In this document: positions 12,250-24,619 of the stretch, piece by piece | Layout: the number at the start of each line of letters is the position of its first letter | Position numbering within the stretch: the stretch's first letter is position 1 | Assembly: GCF_023101765.2 (NCBI RefSeq) | Contig: NC_064217.1 | Location: 9,893,788 to 9,957,787, forward strand | Source: Spodoptera frugiperda | Lineage: Eukaryota > Arthropoda > Insecta > Lepidoptera > Noctuidae | Direction of reading: 5' to 3' | DNA length: 64,000 nucleotides | The notes under the pieces: generated by a model | What the model was told of the DNA's origin: nothing | Database searches by the model: none | What the model saw: only the letters and a program-made list of their open reading frames with translations | Program-made: the position numbers and the translations under genes

Positions 12250-13248
12250 TTGATCAAAAGACAAAAGTTTTTTATAAAAAATGTTAAACTAAATAAAGAG
12301 CGTTTCCGGCTTCTAAACCAACTAAATATTTACTCTTCAAGATTAAATAAAAATAACAGGAAGTATGAAACTGACACCAACAACCTACAGTTAGAACTAG
12401 ACCATTTAACTGCAAAGTTGCACACCATGACCAACAAATATAGTGCATCTGAAAAACAAATGAGAGAATACATGTTGGCGATGGATGAGTTAGTGCGGTC
12501 ACAATCACAGGAGAACCAATGTGAGAAATGTGATTCCAGCAATGTACTGCCTGCTTGTACTTTGCCACCATGTGATACCACCTTGTCTCATGGTGCCAGT
12601 TTATTACTTCCTAGCCAATGTAATAATAACTCTAGCTGTAATAACAATAATGTTGTGATCTTCAGTGATGAGATTGGTAAAAACTTAGGTTCCTTATTAA
12701 CAAGTAAATACCCTGGACAATCAATAATAAATCACTGTATGCCCGGCTGTACTTTTGGTAATATTTTGGAGAGAATTATTAATTATAATTTTAATCATGA
12801 TGCTACCCTCATAATTATTTGTGCAAATAGAGGTAGTTTGAATAAAAATAATTTTCTTAAATATCATAGTTCACTTGTAGCACTTAAACTAAAGCAAATA
12901 ATTTTGTTTACATTACCTTACAGCAATAGCTTGCCACAGGAAGAAAATAACCATAGATATAAATTAAATGTTGCAATGTGTAATTGCATAAATTATAATT
13001 TATGCAATTACACAAATGTACATATTATTGACACCAACAATTATGTTGGTAAACATGTATATTTGACGAAAGATAGATACTATCTTTCCAGGTATTATTT
13101 AAGACAGATAGCTGTGTCGCTATCATATTTTATTAATATAACAGCCAAAAACTTGGCTAAACAGGTTGCTCCTATTGAGCAACATTCAAATATTGACATA
13201 GCTCAAAATAATTCTATTAGTATTGACATTCCCCATAATTTAAATTAA
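12250..13248 (+). CDS. LINE ORF1 protein, coiled coil plus possible esterase-like domain
   Basis: Open for 332 codons from a TTG; the frame has no ATG before 12427, so the natural start may be lost or the element cut at its 5' end. Residues 1-85 are charged and likely coiled coil. A CEKCDS pair of cysteines follows near 90. From about 136, VVIFSDEIGKNLGSLL then HCMPGC and ICANRG resemble the block order of SGNH-type esterase domains known in CR1-group ORF1 proteins, though the usual GDS is SDE here. It would act in RNA binding or assembly of the retrotransposon particle. The esterase assignment is tentative. Confidence 0.6.
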   Translation: MIKRQKFFIKNVKLNKERFRLLNQLNIYSSRLNKNNRKYETDTNNLQLELDHLTAKLHTMTNKYSASEKQMREYMLAMDELVRSQSQENQCEKCDSSNVLPACTLPPCDTTLSHGASLLLPSQCNNNSSCNNNNVVIFSDEIGKNLGSLLTSKYPGQSIINHCMPGCTFGNILERIINYNFNHDATLIIICANRGSLNKNNFLKYHSSLVALKLKQIILFTLPYSNSLPQEENNHRYKLNVAMCNCINYNLCNYTNVHIIDTNNYVGKHVYLTKDRYYLSRYYLRQIAVSLSYFINITAKNLAKQVAPIEQHSNIDIAQNNSISIDIPHNLN

Positions 13249-13328
13249 AAAATAAGACAAGAGAGTCCACCTCTTGCAAATATAACAGTAATGTTATCAA
13301 TCTGGTTCACCAAAACATTCAAGGTTTT

Positions 13329-16116
13329 TTGAGTAAGGAATTAGAAATAGAACTATTTTTAAATTGTAATAGTATTGATATTCTGTGCATTACTGAGCAT
13401 TGGTTGAAATCTCATCAACTAATGTTCAACTTTGGTAATCATCAGATTGGTAGCTCGTTCAGCAGGGAGAACGCTATACATGGTGGTTCACTAATTCTAC
13501 TAAATAACAAACTTAAATTTAAAGAACGCAAGGATATAGTTAGTTACTCTGTTGAACGTACTGTTGAAATAGCCTGTGTGGAATTAGAGCGGTTTATTGT
13601 TTTAAGTGTGTATAGACCACCTACTGGTTTGTATGACTGTTTTGAAACAGTATTAGATGAAGTACTAAATAAACTCAGTAGTTCAAATAAATTCATCATT
13701 ACTTGTGGCGATTTTAATGTAAATTTGTTAGAAAATTCTAGTTTAAGTACAAAAATTGTAAGTTTATTTGCCTCATTTAACCTCACGAACCTGTTTCTGG
13801 AGCCCACTAGGATAACTCCTACTAGTGCCACTTGCCTAGATAATATTTATACTGACATTGTACCAACTAATAAACAAATAATATCATTGCTTGATTCAGA
13901 TCATTGTGGACAATTAATTTCAATAACAAATAAAGTAAATAAAGTGTCGAAACCACATATTATTGTTAACCCAAAGACTGAAAGACGCATTGAAACTTTC
14001 AAATCTAAACTCACTGACAAAATACCTTTATTATTAAGGAATAAAAATTCTAATAACTTGTGTGATGATTTTTTTAACATTTACCATACCGAGTTTAAGT
14101 CCACCTTCACACCTAAAACCATACCAGCTCATGGCAATGCGTCTTTCAATCAATGGGCAACTACTGGCATCTATAAGAGTAGGAAACGCCTATATGAACT
14201 TTATAACGAGAGAACATATATTAATACAACTGAATTTAGTGAATATGTAAAGAAATATTCTAAATTATTTAAAAAAGTTTGCTCAATTGCAAAATCGTTA
14301 TACTTGAGCTCTAAAATAAAAAACAGTGACAATGTAATTAAAGCGACCTGGAGTATTATTAACAGTGAAACAGGGAGGTCTAAAGAGAAGAGTAGTGAAT
14401 TTAGTCTTATAATTGATAATAATGTAATTAAATCGGATGCAGAAGTCGCGGCTGCATTTGAAAACTTCTTTTCGGACGTTCCTGTATCCACTACTAAGTC
14501 TTTGAACTCATCTCCCACAGTTGCAGAATCTTTACTAAAAGAAAATGTTGCAGCAATTTAGGCTTCTCTTTCGAACACATAGATTATACAGATATTGTCA
14601 AAACGTTCCATACCTTGAACAAGAAAAAGACTGCAGATCTGTGGGGTAATTCTGTGTACATTACCGGCTCTGTAATAGATATTGTAGCACCCGTATTAGC
14701 TCTAATCTTTAATAACTGTGTCGATCGTGGTGTGTTTCCTGATCTCATGAAGAATAGTAAAATAACTCCGTTATTTAAATCGGGTAGTACTTCTGACCCC
14801 ACTAACTTTAGACCTATTTCAGTACTACCTACATTCAGTAAAATTTTTGAAAAAATTATTCTATATCAGTTGCAAAGATTCTTTAATAGAAATAAATTAT
14901 TACATGGAAACCAGTTTGGTTTTACAAGGGGTCGTTCAACAACTGATGCCGGTGTTGAACTTCTTAATAACATTTATGATGCATGGGAGGACTCGGCCGA
15001 CGCATTGGGTATTTTTGTGACTTATCCAAGGCGTTCGATTGTGTCTCTCATGAAACACTGATCAGGAAGCTATCCCATTATGGAATACGGGGCAGCTCTC
15101 TGGATCTTCTTATTTCATACTTGAGTGATAGGATTCAGAGAGTCGACATTAACGGAAAAGTTTCCTCCGGGTCTATTGTTAGGATGGGTGTTCCGCAGGG
15201 GTCAATTCTCGGCCCGTTTCTCTTTCTTATTTATATTAATGATTTACCTTACCTTGTGAAGGATAACCATGGGATAGTACTGTTTGCTGATGATACATCT
15301 TTATTGTTTAAACTCAAACGTGGACAATTAGTCAGTGATCATGTAAATAGTGCTCTCTCAAAAATAGTACGCTGGTTTAGTGCCAATAATTTATTACTTA
15401 ATGAATCAAAAACTAAATGCATTAAATTCACAACACCAAATGTTAGACATGTGAAAACCAGCGTGCTAATCAAGGGCGAGGAGTTGGACCCTGTAGATTC
15501 AACTGTCTTTTTAGGTATAACTCTGGACGCTAAGCTACAGTGGGCTCCACACGTAGATAAGTTGTCGAAAAGACTCAGCTCTGCAGCATATGCCGTTAAA
15601 AAAATTAGAAATTTGACCGATGTAAATACAGCGCGATTAGTATACTTTAGTTATTTTCATAGTATCATGTCATATGGTATCCTCCTGTGGGGAAATGCTG
15701 CTGACATTCAGTCTGTCTTTGTGCTGCAGAAAAGAGCCATTCGATCAATTTATAATCTTAGTCCGAGGCACTCTCTTAGGGAACTATTTAAAGAAATTAA
15801 TATATTGACTGTTCCTTCTCAATACATTTATGAAAATGTAGTGTATGCTCACAAAAACATTAATTTATTCAAAAAGTATTGTGATATACATAATATAAAC
15901 ACTAGAAGTAAAAACAAATATATTGTTCCCACTACTAGACTTAAGAAAATAAGTGGTTCGTTCAGATGTCAATGCATACGCTTTTACAATAAAATTCCCA
16001 GCGATATTCAAAGTTTGAGCCTGAATAAATTTAAAAATGTTATTAAAGAAAAACTGTATAGTAAAGCTTTTTATAAAATTAAAGACTACTTAGATGATAG
16101 TCAGGCTTGGGAGTGA
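13329..16116 (+). pseudogene. LINE ORF2, endonuclease and reverse transcriptase, two frameshifts
   Basis: 13329-14561 encodes an APE-type endonuclease: CITEHWL, VYRPPTG, CGDFNVN and the SDHC catalytic His near the end. The frame then breaks at about 14550. RT coding resumes in the frame open through 14615-15017 (FRPISVLP, GFTRGRST), breaks again at about 15017, and continues in 15018-16116 with DLSKAFDCV, GVPQGSILGP and the catalytic FADD at about 15287. The second break is explained by one missing T in a T-run. The stop is at 16114. The protein can no longer be made whole. Confidence 0.85.
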
Positions 16117-16690
16117 GCCGCTATAATGTCCACACAGGTCATGTCGACATGTTTGTAACACAAGTTACATTTTTATACAATTTGACATGATATACATTAA
16201 TATCATTCGATATTTTTTTGTTTTCACATATTATTTTTAAAATTGTTAGTTTGAGGACCGTGCGAGAGTTTGCCTAGTCATTTCACTTTTAGTTAATTAT
16301 ATTCTGACAGTGTGAGCATTTGTGTGGCCTACCCAAATGTTCTTTTGGTAGGTATTGTTCGTCGGATCATTCAGCAACAGCCGCCAGCTGAGCTCATTGT
16401 AAACTGACACATGCGTGCTGCCATCTGAACAGGTCCGCTCAAACTGCTGTGGTTCTTTCCTCAAAAGACCACTACAGAATAAACTTGCACGGTTCTCCGA
16501 CATCTTTAATTGATTTTGTCTGGACTTTAAAAGAGACTATGACCTCTGAGTTTGTTTCGGCATTTCTTCTCAGAGTAGTCGGATAGGAAATGCCGGCCTC
16601 ATCTAGCTATTTGAAATACTGACGTGTAAAAGTGTTATTTTATAATCTATTTACAGAAATAAATATCATTTATCATTTATCATTTATCAT

Positions 16691-17774
16691 GGTAGCTTAT
16701 TATCATCCTAATTTTTATTAGATTGGTTGAGAGCAGTGTCACAGCTTATTTTATTGAAACCAAATTTTGTGTTCTAATCTGCAGAATTGTTAACTTTTGG
16801 TTGAGGCTAATGACGTCGTTAACATCTTGTGATTTTTTTCGGAAATCCACCCAGTAGAAGTTGCGGCATACTGATCCACTATTAGAATTTAAAATATCAA
16901 CTTTAAAATATTTTGAAACTATGTAGAATATGATGTGTAGTAATTGGTAACCAAACTATTAAATTAACGAATGATATACAAAAGGCGAACGTAAACTAAT
17001 GGAAAAACACTTTTGGATAGTTTTCCGTTAGATCCTATGTTATACTACATTTTTGGGATTGCTGTCGCTACTAAGAAATTTGTTACGGAACTTCACTATT
17101 CAACATAAAATTCACTTGACAGGTTTTTATCCCTTTTTACGTATTAATTTAAATAAAATATTAATCGCATCCATGTTAACCTGACGGTGTCTTTAGTGTG
17201 AGCGGGGAGGGGTGTGGGGGACACATTCTATACGATTCGCGGTAATTTATTATATTTGTTTGCAGTTTCGTTTAAGAGATTCCTTGCACTGATTTTTTTT
17301 TACGTAAAATGGATTTTCTTTTCATCCCAGTAAAGCAGAATTTTGCGTGGCCATTACCATGGAAAATAGACATTAATGTGTTTTTCATTGAGGGTATTTT
17401 TACTTAATACACCTTTATGTACCCATTCTCGGGATTTGATGGCTTGAACGATGCTATATGGATACTATCAAAATGTGTTTATCCAACCGTTTAACTATTA
17501 TATTCATCTTCATCTTTTATTGTTTTAAAGCTGATTAGTAGATACTTACACTCAAATCTGACTAAGTACTTTTCCTGTTGTTGATAAAATGTATGAATTA
17601 TTTAAAATAGATTAAGTATAGTACAATTCACTCTCAGTATGAGAAAACATAAACCATCTCATCAAACTAGTCAACAATCAATTATTATAGTTGGCCCATT
17701 AAAGATGTGTGAACTGTCACGTCAAAATAATATGACTATCCCGCACAACTGGCATAAGTGTGAGCGAGAGATCA
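16691..17774. other. No gene seen
   Basis: AT-rich DNA after the LINE tail. The GTGAGCGGGGAGGGGTGTGGGGG patch at 17197-17220 is G-rich, without other support for a function. Confidence 0.35.
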
Positions 17775-17942
17775 GTACCCTTAGTATGAGTTTGTTTTAC
17801 GTTGAACGAAAACGAAACGAGAGGGCGATCGGCGTTCTTATTGGCCGGCGCGAATGAACCAACCAATCAGAGCGCCGAACCACGCCGAACGCGCTTTCGT
17901 TTCGATTACTTTAAACGTAAAGCAAACTCGTATTAAGGGTAC
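17775..17942. mobile_element. GTAC-type MITE, copy C (complete, 168 bp)
   Basis: Terminal inverted repeats of about 29 bp begin GTACCCTTAGTATGAG at the left and mirror ...ATTAAGGGTAC at the right, with a few mismatches. The inside carries a second dyad around GGCCGGCGCGAATG with TTATTGG and CCAATCAGAGCGCC. No coding. It serves as the reference copy for those at 4360, 6018 and 26944. Confidence 0.8.
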
Positions 17943-18421
17943 GATGAAAATGAGTTATGACAGTTCATACGTTTGTAATGACCCAACTGTAATTACACTC
18001 AAAACTATGACATTGACACATCGGCCATCTTGAAAACGGCAACCATTTTGTTTATGTCACCGCTCGCTTTCATAATGATCTCTAACGTAACGGTGACTTC
18101 TGCCAAAGTTGAGTGGAACTTCACAATAACAGCGCGGAGTTATGAAAAGCGTGCTCCCAGCCATAATTAGTGATTGTTTCGTTTCTACTTCATTATTTAA
18201 GTTTAATTCTCTTGACGGATGGCTTAACTCGACCTTGACCGCGCGGCCGTTAATGAAATTTTGAATCGTAATTCGTTTAGTCTTTAGAGAGATCTCGTTC
18301 AGAAATGAATTTTGCAGTGGTGTTATAAATGGCGTGTTATTTTTCATTATTTGATTATCAAAAATGTTCTTTATTAATAAGAGCCTTTATTAGTAAAAGT
18401 CCCATGACTTTGAATTTGTAT
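17943..18421. other. No gene seen
   Basis: Intergenic sequence. A 96-codon minus-strand frame (18057-18347) has no recognisable domain and no supporting context. Confidence 0.3.
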
Positions 18422-18775
18422 TTCATCATCAGCCTATAGCAGTCCACTGCTGGACATAGGCCTCCCCAATTGTTCGCCACTTTGCTCTATCCCTAGCGAC
18501 TCGCATCCAGCTCCTGCCAGCCATCCTGCGCAGATCGTCACTCCACCTCGCCTGGGGGCGTCCTACACTACGTTTACCGAGACGCGGTCTCCACTCCAGG
18601 ACTCGCTTACCCCAACGGTTGTCGGTCCTGCGGCTAATATGGCCGGCCCACTGCCACTTCAGCTTGCTGATCCGGTGGGCTATGTCGATCACCTTGGTTC
18701 TCTGCCGAATCACTTCGTTTCGAATGCGATTCCGGAGAGAGACACCGAGCATAGCCCTTTCCATAGCCCGCTGTA
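18422..18775 (-). mobile_element. RTE-type LINE, 3' end
   Basis: The minus strand encodes about 110 residues of the C-terminal tail of an RTE endonuclease-reverse transcriptase: KWQWAGHISRRTDNRWG, VLEWRPRLGKRSVGRPQ, RWSDDLRR and GEAYVQQW. After the stop comes the usual short end, GGAGGCCTATGTCCAGCAG then TGATGATG-type repeats. It is 5'-truncated, so no RT catalytic part remains. Confidence 0.85.
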
Positions 18776-21739
18776 ATGAATTTGTATTTAAAGTATATTA
18801 AAATCAAGTCAAAGTCAAAATTATTTATTTCAAATAGACCGAGAAAGCACTTTCGAATGTCAAAGCAAATATTACAATATAAAAAAGTGTCTGTCTGTCG
18901 GAAGTATCTCTAGTGAAGCTTTTAGTTCGTTCAAAAGTATAGATTGCTATGGAGAAGAACGAGTTGTTGATAAAATAGACTAAAAACTTTTTAGTTTATA
19001 CCTTTTGGTTGTTAGTAAAATAAGTGCCTATCTTAATTTTCTACCATAGGTTAGCTTTAAAGAATTCTCCACCAAAATATTTATCTCAAGGTTATATATA
19101 ATATTACAAAAACTAAAACGAGGCTCATTTCAATGTAATGTTTTATTCCTTGGAATTATTATGTACTTACCTTTCAGATGATCGCTGTAACATTGTAACT
19201 GTTTCAGGACCCTTCCGGAGCTCTCGAGTGTTATTTAGGTAATCAAGTTTACCTCGTCCGTTATCGAGTTCTAGGAAGTAATGTTTCTCCATAATTATTT
19301 GAATAGGTTTATTTATTTATTGCTCAGCATTTCTGACATTCATTTTAACTTCTTCCTTATTCACTTTATCTTGATTTCCATAATCTAACACGTGGCCCTT
19401 TGACTGGATCTTGATTAAGATATTTTAACAGTAATAGAATTATGGCTGTTTTTACTACCAGTAAGAACATTTTAGTACAAGTGTAGGATAACCTTTTGCT
19501 AAGAATCTGAAACTCTTAGTAATCCTATGTAGGCATAGGATTGCTGAGAGTATTTTCCTCAAAAAATCTTCCTGATTTAAATATTACTTGGAATATGCTA
19601 TCGAACTGAAATTCTCGCTCCCTCTACTCCTATATCCACTCACAAATAGGAAAGAAGTACAGTATCTTATTGAACTGAAAATGCAATTAACTTAATACAT
19701 TACGAAGTAAACATATATTACGCATATAATTTGATTTTAAAAGCCAACAGTCGCACAATGAGGCAGCACGGAGTATTTGTTGCTTTGCGACAGTACAGCG
19801 AAATATATTTGTCGTAATGTGTATAGTAAACATTTGACAATTGTACCCTCTGGGAGGGAAGGCCTGCGAGGGACGGAGACAATGTAACCTAAACGTTTTC
19901 TGTCCTCCGAGAATTTTGGGTACAATATCGAAAATATTAGTTCCTTAGTAATAGATAGGTAACGGGGCGGAGTGCGGGCTCTTGGCCTTAATTGTGCCAT
20001 TGTTTGTTACAACGATTTATAGGCAGGAAGCCTAGTTGTGTTTAGTGATAAGAACGTTTTGTGTTCGGATCTATATGGGTGACTTTGTATGTGTAAACTG
20101 TAAAGTATATTAGGTATTGTATGCTATTGTTGCTTCGGATATTTTATTATGGTATTGAACTGATATCTCCATTTAGGTTTTTACCTCATACATTCTGTTA
20201 GTTGTATGGACCTTAAATAACATGACTATAACAGCCAAGAGGAGTGAACATGACGAAGTTCGAAAAAGTTGAAATAAATTGTAGTCACGATTTAGATTTA
20301 GATTTCAGCCATAATCGTCCCACTGAAGGGCAAAAGCCCTCCAACTCCTCTGTGTTTAAAACTTTTTGCAGTATAGTCACGATATAATTCCTTAAAAATC
20401 ATCTGTATTCTTCTTCCTAAGCTTCCTTGCTTGGCTGCCACATAAACTGTTTACTACCGTACCAAAATCTCAAGCACTACCATCCATTAATATTCCTATT
20501 CCCTACCTTTTAGGGAGTTACAGCGGATTATATTTTACGTAGTTGAGTATGAACACTGAAGACCTGTTCAATAAACATGAACCAGGTCTGAGACGGAGCC
20601 TGGCCCAGCTTAGTCCTTGTTGCAATTATATTAGTATGCAAACAGCGGCTTGTTGCTGCAACACGCTACACAACGGCTCGCTGCTGTAGCTTAGTTGCGA
20701 CTGACCGTATTTCGGTAGTTTATGTATTCCTTTGCTTACTTCCCTGTACCTACTGTAAAGCTTAAAGTCTTTAGTTTGTCTGAATATAAAATCAGAAGGA
20801 CAGAAAATTTATTTTGAGGTTATTAATTGTTTTATTATATAAGTATGGATTCGAAATTGTTTGGTCATAAGCCCATCTCGTAAAACTAAAAATAGAGAAA
20901 AGTGTAATAAATACTACTGAAATTACATCCCCTTTCCACAAACTATAAACATAGTGTTGTGAATAATACGAGGGTAAAGTCATCACTTTATGCCTGCATC
21001 CTACATACCAAGTAATACGAGTACGAGTACATAAAGCATATAATGTACTAGTGCGAGCATTCACTCGCATGTAGTGGCAATCTCTTTGCTTCGCCTACAC
21101 AGAATAAAAATATATTTCAGATTAGCAGTTACCGGCAGTTTTCCCCGATTACTTCGCGCGATCGACGCTCTAAGCGTTTCGAAAGCCAAATAAAATAAGT
21201 CAGGTACCAACATGTTGTATGTGAATGCTAACGTTTACATTGAAGTTTACTGAAGCGATTTTCATAAAGTTTTGCGGTATTAACAGCTTTGTGTTATATC
21301 TGCAGTGCGCAGGTTTCACTATTTCATAAAAATCCCTAAAAAATATTTTAAAACAAAACGTTGGTCGATCCTAAAATATTATATTACAGCGTCAGAAAAG
21401 GCCGTTTTTAACCGATTTAGATTTCCAGTAATATGAAGTTAGTTTGTATGTTTTCCCGATAACTTAGGTATTGGATTTCGACCCAAAAATTATTATTCAT
21501 GCCATTTCGTGGAATTGTTAAAATTCTGGGCACAAACGCGTGAACGTTAAGCTAAGTGTAATAAATAGATTCATGGCGTTATTAGAAAACTAAGTTGAAT
21601 AAATACAACCACATTATTTGCGTAATGTGATGGAAGTAAGATAGATGTTTTTCCGTAAGGATTGTAGTCTCCTACTACGATCGGTTTATGCCTACCATAG
21701 GAGGAAATACCGTGAGTATAAGAATATGATATGCGTCGG
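18776..21739. other. No gene seen
   Basis: Long AT-rich intergenic stretch. A piece at 20308-20345 (CAGCCATAATCGTCCCACTG) resembles a LINE 3' end. The frames at 19737-20000 and 20792-21070 show no family features. Confidence 0.4.
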
Positions 21740-21875
21740 AGCTCAGGACTACCTAGGTTTACTGGGGCAACGGCTCGTAGGAGCGGGGTGGTCTTTAGTC
21801 AGTAAGAGTCTGACACTCCCTCTCACCTCGCCCAAGCGGGAAAAGTCATTGGACGAATTTCCGCCCTCATAAAAG
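21740..21875 (+). repeat. Interspersed repeat family C
   Basis: GACTACCTAGGTTTACTGGGG, GGAGCGGGGTGG, AGTCTGACACTCCCTCTCACC and CGCCCAAGCGGGAAAAGTC, ordered as in the 4.5-kb copy. A detached piece with ATACCCGCAGGAAGAGTAGC lies at 22290-22340. Confidence 0.6.
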
Positions 21876-22375
21876 GGACTGTACGCACCTAGTTATATTT
21901 ATACATTAAAATCCATATAATCTTAGATTACGTTGCACAAATACAAAGTTCAATGACAATACGGCTGCTGGTATGTCGTAATCAGTAGATATCATTGACA
22001 ATGGTGCAGTTTCTCAAATAAATTCAATAGCAGCCACATTGTTCCCACAGCAGGCAGTACGTGGTCATGTATGTGGAAATATAAAGTAATTGTTATAGAA
22101 CGATTTGGTAAGAAAGGTTAAAGTTTAAATAATATTCTGCGGTCATTGCAGATTACTTCTTCGTATGAGAAGACACCTTAAGCCTGAAACCTGATAGTAT
22201 ACAGACTAATACTCAAACGGTGTATCAGAGAACGCTGTTGCTCCGTATTTGTTAAACGTAATGTATAGTCCTTTAGTTGATTCTTAGGATACCCGCAGGA
22301 AGAGTAGCGGTGGTAATAAATGATTCCTACTCTGCTATCATCGCACGAATATTATAAATGTCTAAGTTTTTTTAG

Positions 22376-22518
22376 TTGGATGTTTGTCCGCCAATCCCGC
22401 TAAAACTACTGATCGGATTTTGATGAAATTTGGTATACAGACAGAATATGAACTGGTTTGGCATACGATACTGATTATCCCACGGGAATGCGGGCCAAGC
22501 CGTTGGCAGAAGCTAGTT
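22376..22518 (+). mobile_element. Helitron-like fragment (Lep1-type end)
   Basis: AAAACTACTGATCGGATTTTGATG, TTTGGTATACAGACAG and the end CCGTTGGCAGAAGCTAGTTA are shared with 32365-32531. The CTAG-T end is typical of short lepidopteran Helitrons. Confidence 0.7.
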
Positions 22519-23182
22519 AAGCCATATATTTATTTACAATTATGTGACAGAAACAATAGAACTTTACATTTTAAAATTAATTCAATACCATTAATTCTAT
22601 GAAGGACACCTCCTCGGGTCCCCTGTCCTCTCCTCCCTTTAATTAAAGACCAGGTAAATATACCATACCAGAGGCCTCAATTACCTCTATATCGTGACCT
22701 TTAGTACTTCGGCCGAAACGTGTCGGCAACATTTTAGTCAGTCATTTTATTAATTAGCTACTAGACGGCCGTGAAAGTACGGCCAGTCGATCAAACTTAA
22801 TTGTTTGCGTTACGTTTACGTTTTCTCGTCGAAGGAAGTTATTCCGTCTTTGTGTGTTAACTGATTATGGAACTAATGTGTTTTGATGACTAGCGCTGTG
22901 TTACCGGTACTTATTATAACTATTGTAGTTATGTTATGTGAAACTAACTTTGATTGAATAAATTATTTCTATTAGATTAATGTACCGTCTTTATGTTAGT
23001 TTTCCTTTGTGCATTCAATGACGTAGGTATTCTGGACGCTACCAATAATATCGCTTGTAATGTTTGGTAAACTAACTGTTTGAGTTTCACGTCACGAAAT
23101 CACTCCGTAACTCGAAAAGAAAGATAAATTATAAAAATCAAGTGAATCCGAATGTTCTCTCACAATACAACACGTAGGATTT

Positions 23183-23249
23183 GACACCCCCAACACACCC
23201 CGCACCCCCGACACCCCCAACACACCCCGCACCCCCGACACCCCCAACA
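23183..23249. repeat. 27-bp minisatellite, about 2.5 units
   Basis: A cytosine-rich unit starting GACACCCCCAACACACC is repeated head to tail with no difference between the two full units. The G-rich complement could form G-quadruplexes. A short minus-strand frame with GVSGVRGVLG repeats is its translation, not a gene. Confidence 0.85.
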
Positions 23250-23477
23250 TCACACACTTCCTGTTGATTCGCGACTGAATGTCTACCAAAGTATAGTTAT
23301 ATGATTCAACCCATATCGTTCCAGAAATCAGCATCTATGAAGAAAAAATCTTGAATGACCCTCATTATAGCGAAAGATCGGCCCGGAAGTACGCCGAACA
23401 TCGACAAATAACAGGAAATGATAGCAAATATGATTTGGTATTTATTAGAAAATGTTGAAAAAAATATTTGGAATTAC

Positions 23478-23482
23478 AAAAA
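23478..23482 (-). terminator. Pol III terminator of tRNA-Pro
   Basis: Five T residues on the minus strand begin five bases past the tRNA 3' end, the normal RNA polymerase III stop. Confidence 0.7.
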
Positions 23483-23487
23483 GAATT

Positions 23488-23559
23488 GGGCTCGTCCGGG
23501 ATTTGAACCCGGGACCTCTCGCACCCTAAGCGAAAATCATACCCCTAGACCAACGAGCC
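23488..23559 (-). tRNA. tRNA-Pro (anticodon AGG)
   Basis: Reading the minus strand, the 72-nt sequence starts GGCTCGT and ends ACGAGCC plus discriminator C, giving a seven-pair acceptor stem. It has a D-arm (TGGTCTAGGGG), an anticodon loop TTAGGGT with anticodon AGG, and a T-arm with GGTTCAAATCC. All stems pair; position 27-43 is a U-G wobble. No CCA is encoded, as usual in eukaryotes. Box A and box B are intact. It decodes proline CCU (and CCC after A34 modification). Confidence 0.93.
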
Positions 23560-24619
23560 AGCTGTCAGAAAGCTCGAAATAGTTAGTCCAATGCTGAGAC
23601 ATAGTGACGTATGCATCACCTTTCACTAGTAGTTGACTATAGCTACTGTAGATGTGGGTCACACACACTCATCAACTTTATTACCGTGTTGATACATTCC
23701 TTCGAGCAAGAACTGACTCCGCGCATATTCACAATGTCATAGTAATTGGAACAAGAACGCGTGTGATTTTGTCGGCGTATTATAAATGTTGCTGTAATAA
23801 AATGATAATAGATTACTATATTGATAATCACGAGTATATTTTTGTGTACATATTGAAGATTTTGGATAGCCACAATGTTAAATATTTATGATTTTTAAAC
23901 ATTTAATCTTGGTCTTGGGCATTTTCTTGTTATTTCTTGTATTGCTGCTGTATTCTGATTCAGTAATTTAGAATTCTAGCATTAAGATTAGATTAAATTT
24001 AAAAATCTTTATTGTGTGCCATGAAGACACACAGGAAAAACATTATTACATTTTCTGAGTATAAAGTCAAAGTCTTGATGTCCCTGAGATTATTATACTA
24101 TAAGATTTCTTTTAACCTAAATTAATCGCAGTAGGTACCATCACGAACTATATTAAAAAGTAAGTACCTAAGGTTTGTTTATCTTTAATTTTTATTAGTT
24201 TATCATCCAATTGTCAATAAACTTAGTACTTAATCTCCACGAAGACCAAGTAATCCCCAACAATTACAATTATCACGGAACGCCAATCCGCAAGTAATCG
24301 TTATCAGAGTTATTGAGTAACAGATAAGGTGGCTGGTAATTTGATCGTCCCTATTACCGCTAAGGGTGTCGCCTAAGCCCCCAATCCACATTACCGCGCG
24401 ACAATCCACTTGATAGCGAGATGGTGAAGATAAGACTGTGACGTAGGTAATGTGTGAATGAATCGAAGACAGTGTGTCACCTGCTTTATCTGGTAGTAGG
24501 AATTTGAAGGAGTTTAAGGGGTAATTGATGATACTTAATTAATAGTGATAGAATGAAGTAGTAAGTGCTTACGTAGCTTAATGAATTCTTAAGTAAAAAA
24601 AGAGTGCTGTGTTCGATAG
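23560..24619. other. No gene seen
   Basis: 5' flank of tRNA-Pro and AT-rich intergenic DNA; two overlapping short frames on opposite strands (23643-23891) are taken as chance. Confidence 0.35.

Larger units (their letters stand above)
12175..16690 (+). mobile_element. Non-LTR retrotransposon (LINE), CR1-like group, near full-length but broken
   Basis: Two coding regions (ORF1, then endonuclease plus reverse transcriptase) on one strand are followed by a roughly 570-bp 3' region that ends in short direct repeats of ATTTATC at 16668-16689, a microsatellite-like tail instead of poly(A). ORF1 with a possible esterase-like domain, an APE-type endonuclease and the RT signatures point to the CR1/L2/Daphne group. 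The exact clade needs a tree. The 5' border is unknown; 12175 is where the first frame opens. Confidence 0.85.

Noticed and set aside
12284..12581. Minus-strand frames over the LINE
   Set aside because: Shadows of ORF1 and ORF2; no family features of their own.
18429..18764. Host DNA-binding protein of 111 residues
   Set aside because: The residues match the C-terminal tail of RTE-type LINE proteins and are followed by the RTE-type 3' end.
23092..23334. Collagen-like or elastin-like GV-rich minus-strand frame
   Set aside because: The GVSGVRGVLG pattern comes only from the C-rich minisatellite.
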